Assembly: GCA_015680685.1 (NCBI GenBank)
Contig: MNCI01016414.1
Location: 284,619 to 334,348 of the forward strand
Direction of reading: 5' to 3'
DNA from: Gnetum montanum
Taxonomy: Eukaryota; Streptophyta; Gnetopsida; Gnetales; Gnetaceae
DNA length: 49,730 nt
In this document: piece by piece, positions 31,303 through 43,530 of the stretch
Numbering within the stretch: position 1 is the stretch's first letter
How the letters are laid out: each line of letters opens with the position of its first letter
The notes under the pieces: generated by a model
The model's input: the letters and a program-made list of their open reading frames with translations, nothing else
What the model was told of the DNA's origin: nothing
Databases searched by the model: none
Position numbers and translations under genes: made by a program

Positions 31303-34169
31303 ATGGCACCAAAAGGAAAGCACATGTAGGAAGCAACATCGTCCAAATCAAGGGAAAATGGTCTAGAATGGAAAGAGGCCAGAAATAGCCCCAACAAGAA
31401 GAATTACATGCAATTCATTTCAAAGTTATCTTAGGGAGAAGGTAGAAGTGAAATCTATCAGATAGATTCCAGAACCACCACCAGTAGCAACAAAGCACTT
31501 CCATTAGGATGATGCGCATGCACAACCAGCAAACCTTAAGGTAACCTTAACAAAGGCCTACCTAAATCAAATCAATTCAAGGAAGGTCTCGAAATTAGTG
31601 CTCCAGGAGTTAAACTTTGACCCTTTCTACTAGAGCATGCACCAACAGAAGTGTAGGATCAGTTGAAGGCCTCTCCCATGTGGCCAATCATCAATTCCAC
31701 TAGGGAGTGATACATGGGAGAAACATTTTTGTTTTGGAACAATAGGCAATTAGGAGAAATAATAAAGATCAAGGACATCTTAGTGTCCTACATGATGCAG
31801 GCCATTGTTGTAGCACTTGGGTTGCCCAAAATAGGACAAACCTTACTAAGATCCCAATGCAAGTGAATCCAATCATCAAGAAAGAATGGGTGCGATGGTG
31901 TTATGGTGTTGACTACAAAGATTTTGGCATGCTTACACCAGTAGAGAGGATCCATTATAAGATTGTGGCCTTCCACCTCAATCCCATGGTGAGGCCAAGA
32001 AAAATCATTGCCTTCTTTGCCTGAGCATGTGCTACCCTAGGTGGAAGATTCCTAGTCAACCTTTCATAGTTGATCTATCTAGAGATGGAGAAGTGCTTTA
32101 AAGAAAATGAATATGAAATAAAGGCAATCCCTTTTCCATGCCTCATTAGGAAACTCTGTCAAAGGGGAGGGATAGTCCATTACACTAACGATGATGCTAA
32201 AACTATTTTGACTACTAGCTGGGCAAAAATGATGAAGGATAAAACACCTACAACTATAATTTAAGAAGAGGAGCAGTGACCTCCACCACCTACCATTCAA
32301 AAAATAATACCAGACATAGCTACAACTACTCAACAATTGCATGAATATAGAGAATGGCTCTTAAGTAAAAAAAAAAAGTAAAGAATAGGCACCAGGGATG
32401 GGGACCCATCCGTATATAGACTAGCCATGAGTCACCTTAATGAGGTGGCTCGAAGAATTAGTCTATTGGGTGAGGGTGGGTCCATTTTCTTAGCCCAAAG
32501 AATGTAGCTACCCACAAGGTTAAATCTAAGCATGAGAGAGGTCACAGTATCTCTCACAAAATAATAGCCACTCCTAAAAATTTCTGAGAATGTTGCAACC
32601 TTCTCGATGCTCTTAGAGAAGGGTGAAGGGGCAACTATTTTGGTGATGCAGCATCAAGGGCATGAAACAACAACAGAAGTGGTCACTAACAGGATGGCCA
32701 AAATTCTTAATGCACCTACAACATCTAAACTAGACATCACTACACTCAAAGATGTGTAGATGTCTATAGGAACTATAAGTGGCAGAATAAGTGCAGCATA
32801 GCATGAAAAGCTATTAGACCGACTGTGGGAACTAGGTAACTACTTCTGGATGTCTTTGACCTTCCAAATAACATCACTATAACCCAATTAGGGCTACTAG
32901 AGGTAAGGGGAAAGAACATTATATTAGAGTGATAGCTCAAAATAGCCAAAGAATGGAATGAATGCTTGGTTGTGGAAGTTGTTGAACTAAGAGCCCAAAT
33001 TGCTAATCTTGCATTTCTCAACCTAACACTCACAATAGATGAAGCTATGCAAAAAATTTAGTCTCGGCTTAAAGGGGTTGATAATGCAATGGATAAAATG
33101 ATGTTCTATATATCCTTAGCAGAAGCCATGCAACACAAGATTTAGAAGGCCTTGATTAGACCTGTCAGGAGAATGTCCAACTAACTGCAAAAAACCATCA
33201 CCTACAAAACATTAATGTGCACAAGCAGTAGTTAATAGATTTCATCCATCAATAATAGGAGCAGCTAGCCAAAGCAAATACAAAGATAAGAAGATTGGTA
33301 GTAGAGAACAGGAATCTCTCCATGGAGGAGGTGCGTGCCCTTCGCCAAAAGACTAGAATTGAGGTAGCCACCTAGAAATCTAGAGCTCTCAAATTTCAAA
33401 AAGCTAAAGATCATTACAGAGAGCATGTTGGTCTACAAAAGGAAATAAATGAAAAAAATATCCAATTGGTGAAGGAGAAGGTAAATAATGCTCTCTAACA
33501 ACTCCAGTAAGAAAGGGTAGTTTGACAACCCATTGTTGATGGGATGAATGCTTACAACAAAGCAGAAATTTGCACAAAGGTGTTGTAGATCAAGGAGATG
33601 ATGGAGTATATGGAGCTTACCACCTCCGTTACGCAAACCTAGCCATGTTGACTACTAAATGACTATGTTTTGAGTTGGATAAGTAGGTGGATAGCTCATA
33701 CTTACTGTACGAGGCTAAGTTCAAGCATCACAAGGACACCAAGGACAAGCTTGCAGTGGCTAATGCTAAACTCAAAATTCTCAAGGCATGTTTCACAGAT
33801 CAAAGATCAACTATTGAGAACCTAGCCAAATGGATGAATGACTACCAAGAGCTACAAAATGTAGTAAGGATGTTCGACATCAAACATAAACAATCCACTC
33901 CCTTGTTTATCAATGTAAAGGAGATGTTTCCAATCATGCCCTGTCCATGGGATGTTGCCATTCCAATCGACATGGGTGAAGCTAGATGAACCATGAATGA
34001 TTCTTGGAGTAAGGAGGAGAATATGAAGACATTTTTTAATGCCTTTCACCTTCCACTGGAGGTTGGTATTGTAGTAGGACATCCATAGTCACCTCAACTA
34101 CTACATGGGCCTGAAGCCAATGAAGCTCTTTTAGAGCCTTGGGAGCCACCACCACCTAGGACTATCTAA
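31303..34169 (+). pseudogene. E2 ORF3: transposon-type domain plus coiled coil
   Basis: It starts MAPKGKHM, as E0 starts MAPK. The domain occupies about 31640-32265: KEWVRWCYGVDYKDFGMLTP near 31882, IPFPCLIRKLCQRGGI near 32125, HYTNDDAK near 32182, all matching E0. From about 32880 to 33950 the translation is Glu/Lys/Leu/Ala-rich coiled coil; the open stretch 33687-33989 aligns with E0 5860-6130, including the ending FPIMPCPWDV versus FLQLLCPWEV. It ends near 34169 after a proline-rich tail. Frame changes occur between the start and 32070. Function is unknown. Confidence 0.65.
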
Positions 34170-34400
34170 TCTTCACCACTATCTTCATTTCATTAGAGGA
34201 TGTGTTGTCAAAATTTTTGTTGAGTCATGTAATGGTGTTTAATTTTGTGTTATGAAAACTACAATTTTTGTAATTTGCTGATCTATGCACTTGGGCACTC
34301 AGGTTTGACAAGGTAGTTTGTTTTGTTTTGTTAAGAGTCAGTAAATAATTCCATACCTTCCCAATTTTGTAAAAGAACTCAAGGACAATTTTTCATTTAT

Positions 34401-34411
34401 TCATGGGGGTA
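34401..34411 (+). promoter_or_regulatory. Polypurine tract of E2
   Basis: TCATGGGGGTA directly before the 3' LTR. Confidence 0.65.
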
Positions 34412-35097
34412 TGATGAAGCATCAATAAGCTGCATTGATGGACCCTTGTTGATGCATTCTCATCAATAGGTCCCCATCAATGATGTCTCATTTATGTGGT
34501 GTTGCCCTGTCAATGGGGCTGCGATGAAGTAGTGTTTGCTATGTTGATGGGGCCCCGTTAACATAGACCTAGTACAAAAACTATAAATAAAAGCTCCTAG
34601 TCATGTTTATGGGCATCAAATTCATAGGATTAGCTGAACTCTTGCAGTTTTTACATTTGAACGTTAGAATATCTCTCCCGAGTGCCCGTAGCAAGAGTAA
34701 TTGAGTGTATAGATCTTTATTCGAGCATTATTGTACTTGAGCATGATAATGTGTATGATAATAAAGATGAGCTTTTTGATAAACCTTGTAGCATTCTTAA
34801 TAGTTTAGATATTTATTTATGCATTTAATGTTTTTAGTTAATTATTTAATGTTTTCTAGTAATAAAGATAATTAAGCAGGATAAGCTAGATAGATTAAAT
34901 ACATAAGTACAGTCACTTTGAGTGTAACACATATTCACTTGGTAATCCTAGCAGCATTATTACTTAGTACACCCAGTAGCGTAGCACTTGGTAGCAATGG
35001 ATACGTGGATTCAGGACGTGTACAAAAAGTAGAAATGGATGCTTATGTTAGGATTAGTTAGAGACCAGTTAATTAATTTACATTAGTCATTACATTA

Positions 35098-35143
<46 letters not shown>

Positions 35144-35396
35144 NCTCTCTCTCTCTCTTCAATCACCCAAAAACATAAAACATAAAATGATAAAAATAAT
35201 ATGCCTTGATTACTCTTAACCATACCATTATGCTTCATAAGTGTAATCAGGAAGACAACGAATGACCTTAGGACAAGGTTCACTTCTTAGAAGGCTAGTG
35301 TACCAGAAACTATAAAGTCCAAGGAATTTGACTAGATCACACGTGAACGCTTTGTGATTTATATGGTTGGGCATAGGGGTACCTCACTACTCATCA
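34412..35396 (+). repeat. 3' LTR of E2
   Basis: 985 bp, TGATGAAGCA to ACTACTCATCA. TATAAATA is at 34582-34589 and AATAAA at 34760-34765. The length excess over the 5' LTR comes largely from an expanded CT run. It is followed by ATAAG, the right target duplication. Confidence 0.85.
35104..35159 (+). repeat. (CT)n microsatellite in the E2 3' LTR
   Basis: About 27 CT dinucleotides with one unknown base at 35144. The 5' LTR has only a short run at 23067-23083. The minus-strand open frame of alternating Arg-Glu across it is an artefact. Confidence 0.95.
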
Positions 35397-35401
35397 ATAA
35401 G
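35397..35401 (+). repeat. Target site duplication of E2, right copy (ATAAG)
   Basis: Differs from GTAAG at 22396-22400 by one transition. Confidence 0.55.
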
Positions 35402-36769
35402 TTAATTAAGTCTTTTAGGAGATGGTTAATCAAAATTGTTAAACTTATGAATGAATATGAACATGCAGCAAAATAACTATGATTTTTTAAGTATTGAGAA
35501 GGCACAAGATGATGTGGAATTGATCATTAAGTAAGAAACATAAGAGTTATACAAGTGGATCCTCCTCAAAGTAGGCTCCTACCCTTAATGCCCTTGTATA
35601 ACTACACCTACAAGTGTTTGTAGGCACTCAAGGAGTTGAATATAAATCATACCTATCTTCCAAGACACATATGTTAGTATTGCCTTAATAAGAAAATAAT
35701 ACTATATTATACAAAACCATAAATTTTTAATAATATATAATAGTTAGGTGGAATGGTAGTAGTAGGGATTATAGAAAGTGGGACATGAGATTTCTTACAA
35801 TTGGCACAATGAATTCCATGTGTAATGCATGGTTAGGATGATCATTAGACTTTCTATTCAAGACCTAAATCAAGTCTATACCACTTACTAGTAACATCAC
35901 ATTATATCATCCCAAAACTAACAACCATAGGACTATCATGATCACAAGAAATATTAACAAATGGTAACAAAGCACTAGGAAGCATTTATTAACTACATAG
36001 TTTATTTTTAAAAAGTGCCTTCAAGCATAGGTAATATGTCTTTCTAACCATGTAACTAACATGAGTCCAAGAAACCTTGAAATTTCTAAGAAGTTACACA
36101 TCTTTAGGCATGAGTAACATGTCTTTCCAATGACATAATAAGACTTCCATTTTTTGTTAAAAATCAAGTAAATAATACAACTTAAAATCATAATAAGACT
36201 CATAGTAGTAGCTATAGAGAATCCACAAATCCCTTTGATGTTACACACTCTTCATTTCCACTTGATTCTTTACTTTTTTATCCAACCATAATGATCACAA
36301 GTTGATTTTCTTTTTATTGTAAAACAAATGTCATTATGTCCATGGTAAGAACTTTTTATTTTTATAAATGAGTAGACAGCTAATGTAGTATCACTGTATA
36401 TACAATTAATCCTTTAATGATTTGATAACATAAGGGGAAATTTGAATTTTTTCAACATCTTATTTATTCCTTTACACTATATTAAGAAAATCAACAGAAA
36501 TATGTACATGAGAAATGGTAAAATTATAGAAGAATAAGAAATAGGTAAGAATAGAAAACATATAAATAATTTGAAAGATATTAAAGAATGAAAAATGATA
36601 AGAAATGTGAAAATTATAAAAGAATGGAAAAGATATTAAACAATGTAAAAATTGGCAAAAATTTTGAGAAGTATAACAAAAATGTAAAAAGAATGTTTGG
36701 TGCTTGAGTATAAAAACTAACATCTCCATGACTATTATTGGAAGTAGAAACTTAGAACATCTAATGGAA
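35402..36769 (-). other. E5 spacer (minus strand), resumed after E2
   Basis: A-rich at 36480-36680, the reverse of the T-rich run that follows integrase in E2. CCCTTTGATGTTACACAC near 36231-36248 is the reverse of the conserved GTGTGACTTCAAGGG word. CATCTCCATGACT near 36722 is the reverse of the CATGGGAGAGATGG word. No gene is seen. Confidence 0.55.
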
Positions 36770-37136
36770 AGTGAGTGGTCTTGTGTTCAAGGTAGAATCT
36801 TTAGAGGTGGGTTTGACTTGTTAGATATTGACAAGGATTAGTTTCTATGGTTAGTTGGGTGGTAAATTTGCATGACATCTTATTGATATGCAGTATGAAA
36901 AATATAGGATTCTTTTCATAAATTTTGAAACTTTATCTTCTTTGGAACATGGTTTAGATTATAGTAGAGGACCCTACCTCCAAGCTTAACAGAAACTTGT
37001 CTAGTCTTGGCATCATGTTAATGTTTGGAATACATTTTATGAATTTTGCTACCCATTCAAGCTATAATCATTTTTTATCTAATATATTAAGATGAACTAA
37101 TCATTCCTTGTGGACTAAGTCTAAATTTAGGTCAAG
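36770..37136 (-). pseudogene. E5 integrase C-terminus (minus strand)
   Basis: By nucleotide comparison, the reverse complement follows E2 29040-29400: plus-strand GTCTTGTGTTCAAGGTAGAA near 36779 mirrors the end near 29385, TTTGGAACATGG near 36939 mirrors the region near 29250, and CTTAATTT-like AGGTCAAG at 37129-37136 mirrors CTTGACCTAAGCC near 29070. Similarity is moderate and the coding frame is not restored here. It is cut at 37136 by E8. Confidence 0.5.
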
Positions 37137-38620
37137 TGTGAGGACCAAGAACTTAGAAGGATGGTTGAATAAGATCCTTAATTCAAACAACCAAGACAAC
37201 TAAATTCACACTTAAATTTATATGGCTCAACAACTTGGGTACTTCCATACTTAGAGGGTAGAATCCTTGCACACATCCAAACTTTGTTCCTTCAAAAATG
37301 TGATTTAAAGGACACCACAATCCTTACAAATATTGAGCTCTGCAAGGAGTGTTTTTCATAAGAAACATACTTAATCCCGCAAGGTCCTAACAAGCTCAAA
37401 ATGTGGTTTCAAGGATCCCACAACCTTTATAATGACATGATCTCTATACAAAATGTTTTATCTTAAGAAACATACTCAACCTTATAAGGTATCGACAAGC
37501 TCAACGAATGCCTTCCCACAAGAAGCACATCAATACCTTAGGGCTTACAAATGGATAAAAAAATAAAAGAGAGAATGCAACTACACTTTACAAATTCCTT
37601 GCACTTATTTTTATACAATACAAAATACAATTCTTAAAAGATATACTATTGAGGAACAAAACAAATTCACTTGAAGTAAGTAATGATGGAATATTCTTAT
37701 GATTTTTCATGAAGATCCCATTTCTTTTATAGCCTTTGTCCTTATCACATAACCATTGGAATTCATGCAATAGCTAGAAAATGGCTAATTGGGACCTCTC
37801 ATTCAAGCCTGTGATGTCTCATTGATTTTTAGTACTTGCAAGTGGAATTTCCTACATAGGACATCGACATCTTAGGAATAATTGGGACGCATGGCCTAAA
37901 ACTTAAGCTCTAACATTGGAACATCTGCTAATGTTTTAGGAAATCTTGGTATATTCTAAAACATCTTCCGTTGACTTTGTGAATCCTTCACATCTTTCAT
38001 CTTTATTTTTTGGTTGATTCTTTTGTCATCCTAGATTGACAACTCAGCTCTCATCTTGGTCTCATCTTTCTCTTTATCACAATCTCTTCTTGATACCATC
38101 TAAGCTCTTGTCCTAATCTCATAATGTTCCTGTCATCTTGTCCAATTCTTGCAAGATTTTAATAAGCACATTTTTTACATTCTTCATTTTCCAAGATTTT
38201 GGCAGAACAAAAGATCAACAATATCCTCCTTTTTGGTGATGTCCAAAACTTGAGAAAATGAGCTACCATAATCCATAATATTATATGATAAATAGTTAAT
38301 GACACAACCATTTGTAAATATATATATATCTAGCTAAGGATGAAAAAGAGATGAATAGCTGTTAATGAGTACACATCTTTCAACATAAGTTTCATAGGCT
38401 AAGCATTGAAGATCAAGTATCCTATCCCTAAAACATCATGTCATAAGCAAAGATATGATAGCCATTAAAATGTTAAAACTCTAAAATCTAATGATTAATC
38501 ATATAGGTATGAGAACTATAAAATCATATTTGATCTATTACCAAATATCTCATGTATTGTTATTACGAACACAGTCTCCCCTCTTTTTGACATTAGCAAA
38601 AAGATAACATAAGTAGATTT
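37137..38620. mobile_element. E8: probable LTR-type insertion, unclassified
   Basis: E5 homology stops at TCAAG (37132-37136) and a TG-starting sequence begins (TGTGAGGACC). Its opening, with AGAAGGATGGTTGAATAAG soon after, resembles the beginnings of some Copia-type LTRs. Later text such as CTCCTTTTTGGTGATGTCC (38225) and CTCCCCTCTTTTTGACATT (38575) also recalls such LTRs. No TCAAG copy, primer site or coding region fixes the other end. Confidence 0.3.
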
Positions 38621-40429
38621 CATTTCCAAGGAGAGAGAAACAACACATTTTACTTTGAAGGCATTTGATCCAAGATCCACAAGAATGATCATGTTATATC
38701 TGAAAGATCATAATTAAATAAAAATATCTATAATAAGATGCCCATAATTATATATGTCAATTATAAATAGAAATACCAAGAAATACAACTTAAGTTAAAA
38801 GATTCAAAAATAACTTGACCAACATTAGCTTATACTTTTACCTTAGATACTTTATCAAAATCAAATATGATTAAACATTTTCTTGCTCATTATTTATTGT
38901 GGTTGCTAGAGAGGGCATTCTTATTCTTAAGTGTATTTTGGTGAGAGTCTCAAAGACTCCCCATACACTAGTGACCTGAAAAAAAACTTTTGATAAGGTA
39001 CAAGATCCCCATGCACATATGGTAGACTTCCCTTCCCAACTTCTCCAAAAATAATGCATCTATTTCTTGAGTCATTTTTCTTATTATTACATACAACTTT
39101 GATTTTCCAAATTAGCAATATATTACTTGATCACCATACATCATAGTTCTAAATCTACATTACAATGCCAAGATTAATTATGGAGATATTTGAACTCAAA
39201 GTTTCCCATTAGTAGTACCTCCAACATAGATAGTTGTTGATCACATTTCAGCAATTTCATGGAGTAGGGATTAAGATAAGTTGAGCTAAAATGTATATGG
39301 ATTTACAAATGGCTCTAAATGCTAAGATGATGTTGTAATTACATAAGAAAAGGATTCCAAATCTCAAAATAATTCAAGGTTATAATTATAGCTATTATGA
39401 TGTTCTTTATTGAATAGTGTTTTTGTTGTAGAACATGGGAAATAATTAAGCAAAGTACCATGGTTTACATGAGGTCAAGGTGCCAAAATTATGATGAAGT
39501 GCACTTATCATTAATTCATTCTATTATCATTCACTCATTCAATCTCAATAATAATTTCATTACAACAAATCATTAACAAACTTTAATCCTACATCTACAA
39601 GTTCTCTAAATATCTATCCCTCTATTTTCTCTATGTATCCCACTTATCTATCTTTTCTAGAATTCCTCTTATAGTATTTCTTTAAATTGATGCAAAAACA
39701 ACTTCAGTTGATGGTTACAATAACTTTCGACTAATAGCTTTGACTAGGTGCAAGTCGCAGTTGGGTCATAGCTCCCTGTCCTAAGAAGAATCACCAAGTT
39801 AATCAACTACTATGAGCTACTGTGATTAATAGCCTCAGTTAATTGTTTCCAATGGTCAAGTATTCAAATCCAAATGGTTGAATAACTAAATTAAGTAATA
39901 AAAATTCATAATGACTATGATAGGGGTGTGAATCGTAGGAACTTGTACTAATGAATTTACTTTTCTATTATAAATTAAATTATGAATGGTTGCATGAGGC
40001 ATCTAAAGAAAAATTTGAGCTGTAGGCTCATGTAGGTCACATGAGCTTACAATACCTTGTCCAACTTAGATATAGCTTCTATTCTATCACCATATTTATT
40101 TAAAGTTTATCCACTTTCTCTTTAGTCCTTTGATGCTAGAATTTGACTCTCGACAATCATAGGATAGGCATTATTTTCTTGATGATTTAGAAACCCATTA
40201 GAACTTACATTATGAGTTAAGACTCTAAACTATGGGTGGTTGCAAGTTACATGCACTCCCAACTACTTATCCAAACTTACAAAATAGAGGAACAAGGAGC
40301 AAGAGACATAAATTCATGTCCTAACATAGTCCCCAACTAGTTCTTTATCATCCCAATAAAAGAGAGAAGAAGAATGCACATGAATTAATGGAAATACAAT
40401 AAATAGAAATCATATAATAGAAAAAATCC
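38621..40429. other. Unclassified AT-rich DNA
   Basis: No convincing coding or element boundary. Two overlapping minus-strand frames near 38871-39118 are open but unrecognised. 39745-39830 contains words (GTGCAAGTCGCAGTTGGGTCATAG, reduced here to GCAAGTCGCAG and GTCATAG; CTACTATGAGCTACTGTG) that recur loosely near 42950-43260. Confidence 0.3.
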
Positions 40430-41840
40430 TTCTATTATAACATTCAAAACATACAAATAAGAAAAGGGAAAGAAGAAGTGTGAGACAAGATGCCCAAGCC
40501 AGAGAGATTGAGCCTTCCCCCAAAGGAGGTGTAGGAGCCTCTACTGAAGAAGGAGGTTGAGGTACATCATCACATGCCTCCTCACTAATAAAGTCCTACT
40601 CCATCACCTTATCATGCACTTGGTTGCTAGGGCCAAATGGTCTAGCATGATTAGCATTAGTGATTAGGAATCCCATGGGTGCAAGTTTTGGGTCCACTAA
40701 CTCATCCATCTCCTGGTGACTAATAGTTAGGTGGAGATCCCTCATCCTAGAAAATAGATGATGTCTTAGGATCTTTACATTAGAGGCCAAATGGTACTAC
40801 CTTCTCTCCAATCATTCACAATAGAAATGGAGATGCACCTCCTTCACATTACACTATGTAATGAAGCCTACCTAAAGGATGTTAAATCAAGCCATGAGCT
40901 GAGATTTAGCTCCCATCAAAGCTTGATTAGCCCCCATCATACCTTACTACTTTTATGGCTACTATTGTTGTTGTGGTTGTTGGTGTTGCATATTGGCATA
41001 ATGGACCTCCCAAGTAGCCCTGCCCTTATCTCCCAAAATCTATGGATTAGGGATCCACATGTATTATACAACCACTAGGTATAGAAGGCACAGCACAAAT
41101 TTAGAAACTAGTCCTCATCCCATGCAACAATCTCCTTGATGGATAGGATAAATGATTGAATCCAAAAGTGTTGATACCACACTAAGATCACCAATGGGAA
41201 AGGAAACCCATTGGCATCTTGGACCACCAACTCCATCCTAGATAATATAATATATGGATAATTAAGGGAGCAAGGGTACTAAAAATCACTCATCATCAAC
41301 ATGTCAAAGAACCTGACATTTGTAAAATGAGAGCTACCCAAGATGTTCATCATAACAACCCTTGCAAGAACCCTCCTTTTTGGAGAAAGGTTCTTTTAGG
41401 GCCATCCCATCTCTTCCATCGCTACATTAGGGAAGAGCTTCATCAACTAGGCCTTCCACTCCAAGAATGCTACTACAAAATTTTATCTATTTTGTCCTGC
41501 TTACATCATAATGATCTTGGCAATGAAGGCCTTGCTGAGTTTATAGGACCTAGTACCAACCTAAAAAGTCCATGAAATAGGGAGGTTCTTTGGAATTTCA
41601 AGTAGAAGTGGTGAGCCTTCTACTCATATAACATCTCACCTCCTAGCAAGACAAAATCCTAGTTTTGGACTATTAAAGCTACTACAACTAGTGAATTCAC
41701 TAATTCCATCAAAGATGTGAAATTCCTAGGTGCCCTTAATGGAATCATAGGGAACTTTTCCTTTTTGTGCTCATGCTTTCCATGCACTCCCTATAAGCAC
41801 ATTTCTGCTTCTCCTCCTGATCATGTCTCCATGCTATCAG
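40430..41840 (-). pseudogene. Unrecognised coding relic (minus strand), possibly another third ORF
   Basis: On the minus strand several open stretches look protein-like: GEMLYE and KAHHFYLKFQRTSLFHGLFR near 41630-41550, MMNILGSSHFTNVRFFDML near 41345-41290, a Gln/His-rich part (NMQHQQPQQQ) near 40990, EMDELVDPKLAPMGFL near 40700, and a Pro-rich end (PQPPSSVEAPTPPLGEG) near 40530. This order (globular part, Gln/Pro linker, acidic tail) recalls plant retrotransposon third ORFs such as Athila ORF1, but I see no decisive motif. No start or stop can be fixed. Confidence 0.3.
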
Positions 41841-43450
41841 ATCTATAGTTACTAAAGGTTACCCCTATAGGTACCCCCTCTTGTGTTGGGATGTGCAAGA
41901 AGTTCCTTGCTACAAGGAAGATTAGTACAGATCTACAGATAATATAATGCATAAACGAAAACATGAATAAAATGCAATAAAAAATAACATCCAAATTTTC
42001 ATATACATAACTAAAATAATTACAGAGAATAAAAAATATAACTATAATAGTCAACATTTATAATTCTTAAATTTCAACATTGTTGGTGCCCCTTAATTGT
42101 CTAGTGCACAGATGAACAATAACAATTCATGGTAGAGGGAAAATTTTAATTACATAATGATTATGCTTTCTCACAATAGATTGAGGACTATAATACAATA
42201 TAGTGTATGCAAAATACCATACTGTGAAATCATCCTTAAATTATGTTTATCATTTCCCAACTCTAGCTTAGAAAAGAAGAAAAAAAAATTGCGTTAATGT
42301 TGAATTATATTAAGCAAGATAGCTATAGTTACACAAAATGCTCTTTCTAGAAATAAAATTGAATTTCAATTACTCATGCATAGACCTAGCATTATCATGC
42401 TATAGTAGAGAAACCTAGCTTAATTCTTAAGTAAGAACTAGACTTCTAAAAATTTAAAGTCACAAAAGATTCTATTCATCTATATAGTTCCTAGCATTAT
42501 CTTAATGCCTAATTATGTATTAAGTAGAAATACAAAGCTTATAGAAGTTAAAATGAAAAATAAAAATCTAATTTAATACACATACAAAATCATAAAAATT
42601 TTTGGGACAGCACAAATAACAAAGATTTGCATACCAAGGGAGATATCAAATATTCAAAAGTCATTCATATAATCTTTCCTTATCTTCAATGGTTGATACC
42701 CCAAACTTGGTCACAACAGTGTGCAATAGAAAATTTGAGAGGAAAAATGCTAAAGAACAAAAGTTTTGAGGTCTACCTTAGGCATTTTGGAAAGCAAGCA
42801 AGGCTTGGAGGTTAGATTTGGTGGGTATGCTCACAATGACATTTTGTCTCAACTCTAGAATATGTCTTGTGGTACTGTATGATGCAAAATAAGGTTTTTT
42901 TATGAAACATGCTTTTATTTCTTCATTTTTTAAATTGGGTTGTGACCAACTACAAGTTGTAACCCCTTGCAACATGAAATAAAAAATTTTAAAAATTTGA
43001 GGTTTCTATTAATTACAGGTTCCACTTATCCACACTACCTTAAAATTTGAAAAAATAATATCACAATGCAGTGAGATGTGATTCACAATCATATTTATTA
43101 TTTGAAACTCAAAAACATGAACTCAAAAATGCAATAAACTATGATTCATAGTCTATCGTAGGTGCTAGACTTCAATAAATTAAACTTTCAAGGTTATTAT
43201 GACTTACAATCAAGCCTGCAATGAGACTCCAAGCAACTATGAGTCATACCCTCCCCTCACTTTCTAGTTCCAAAACATTTCTCTAACAAATACTAAGAAA
43301 ACAAAATTTGAAAATAGAGTAAGGGAAATAATAGCAAAAACAATGAAAAAACTTTATGATAGTGAAATAACTAAGGTGTTAGTGCTTTGTAAATATCAAG
43401 ATATTGGGTGACAATCTTAAGTAAGAACTTCTAAATGAATAATACAAACA
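41841..43450. other. Unclassified AT-rich DNA with short dyads
   Basis: No gene recognised. The near-palindromic ACTATGATTCATAGT lies at about 43139-43153, with related words (TGATTCACAATCA near 43079, ACTATGAGTCATA near 43237), and CAACTACAAGTTGTAACC near 42948. These resemble the short dyads of the LTR U3 regions, but no TATA or LTR ends are evident. Confidence 0.3.
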
Positions 43451-43530
43451 CATTCATGCAAATTTGGTGAGCACCTAAAGCTTTTCTTCTTCTAACTAGG
43501 GATTAAGTACCATTCATGCAAATTTGGTGA
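43451..43530 (+). repeat. Exact 20-bp direct repeat
   Basis: CATTCATGCAAATTTGGTGA occurs at 43451-43470 and at 43511-43530. The second copy abuts the left end of the E6 homology. It is too long for an LTR target duplication; a slip or repair footprint is likely. Confidence 0.85.

Larger units (their letters stand above)
22401..35396 (+). mobile_element. E2: full-layout Athila/Tat-like Ty3/Gypsy element with ORF3, inactive
   Basis: 12,996 bp including a 37-base gap of unknown bases: 5' LTR 22401-23322, primer site, gag from 23426, protease near 25880, RT near 26870, RNase H near 27560, integrase to about 29430, spacer, internal promoter-like module, leader, ORF3 31303-34169, polypurine tract, 3' LTR 34412-35396. 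It is inserted in the E5 spacer. The two LTRs differ heavily (of the order of 15-20 percent by eye), so it is much older than E1. It gives the reference gene order for the other copies. Confidence 0.88.
10842..37136 (-). mobile_element. E5: minus-strand Athila/Tat-like element, split by E1 and E2
   Basis: Three pieces belong together. The 3' LTR is 10842-11285 plus 18217-18607. The polypurine tract, ORF3 and its leader occupy 18608-22400. Spacer and integrase C-terminus occupy 35402-37136. All read on the minus strand in the order expected for one element. Removing E1 (target duplication GACGT) rejoins a normal LTR of about 835 bp. Removing E2 (GTAAG/ATAAG) rejoins the spacer to the ORF3 leader. 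The remaining pol, gag and 5' LTR are not found to the right, where E8 begins at 37137. The left flank is GAATT (10837-10841). Confidence 0.7.

Noticed and set aside
35095-35283. Minus-strand Arg/Glu alternating protein
   Set aside because: Translation of the CT microsatellite in the E2 LTR.
40596-41575. A host gene on either strand
   Set aside because: No continuous frame, splice pattern or recognised domain; the plus-strand frames overlap the minus-strand relic.
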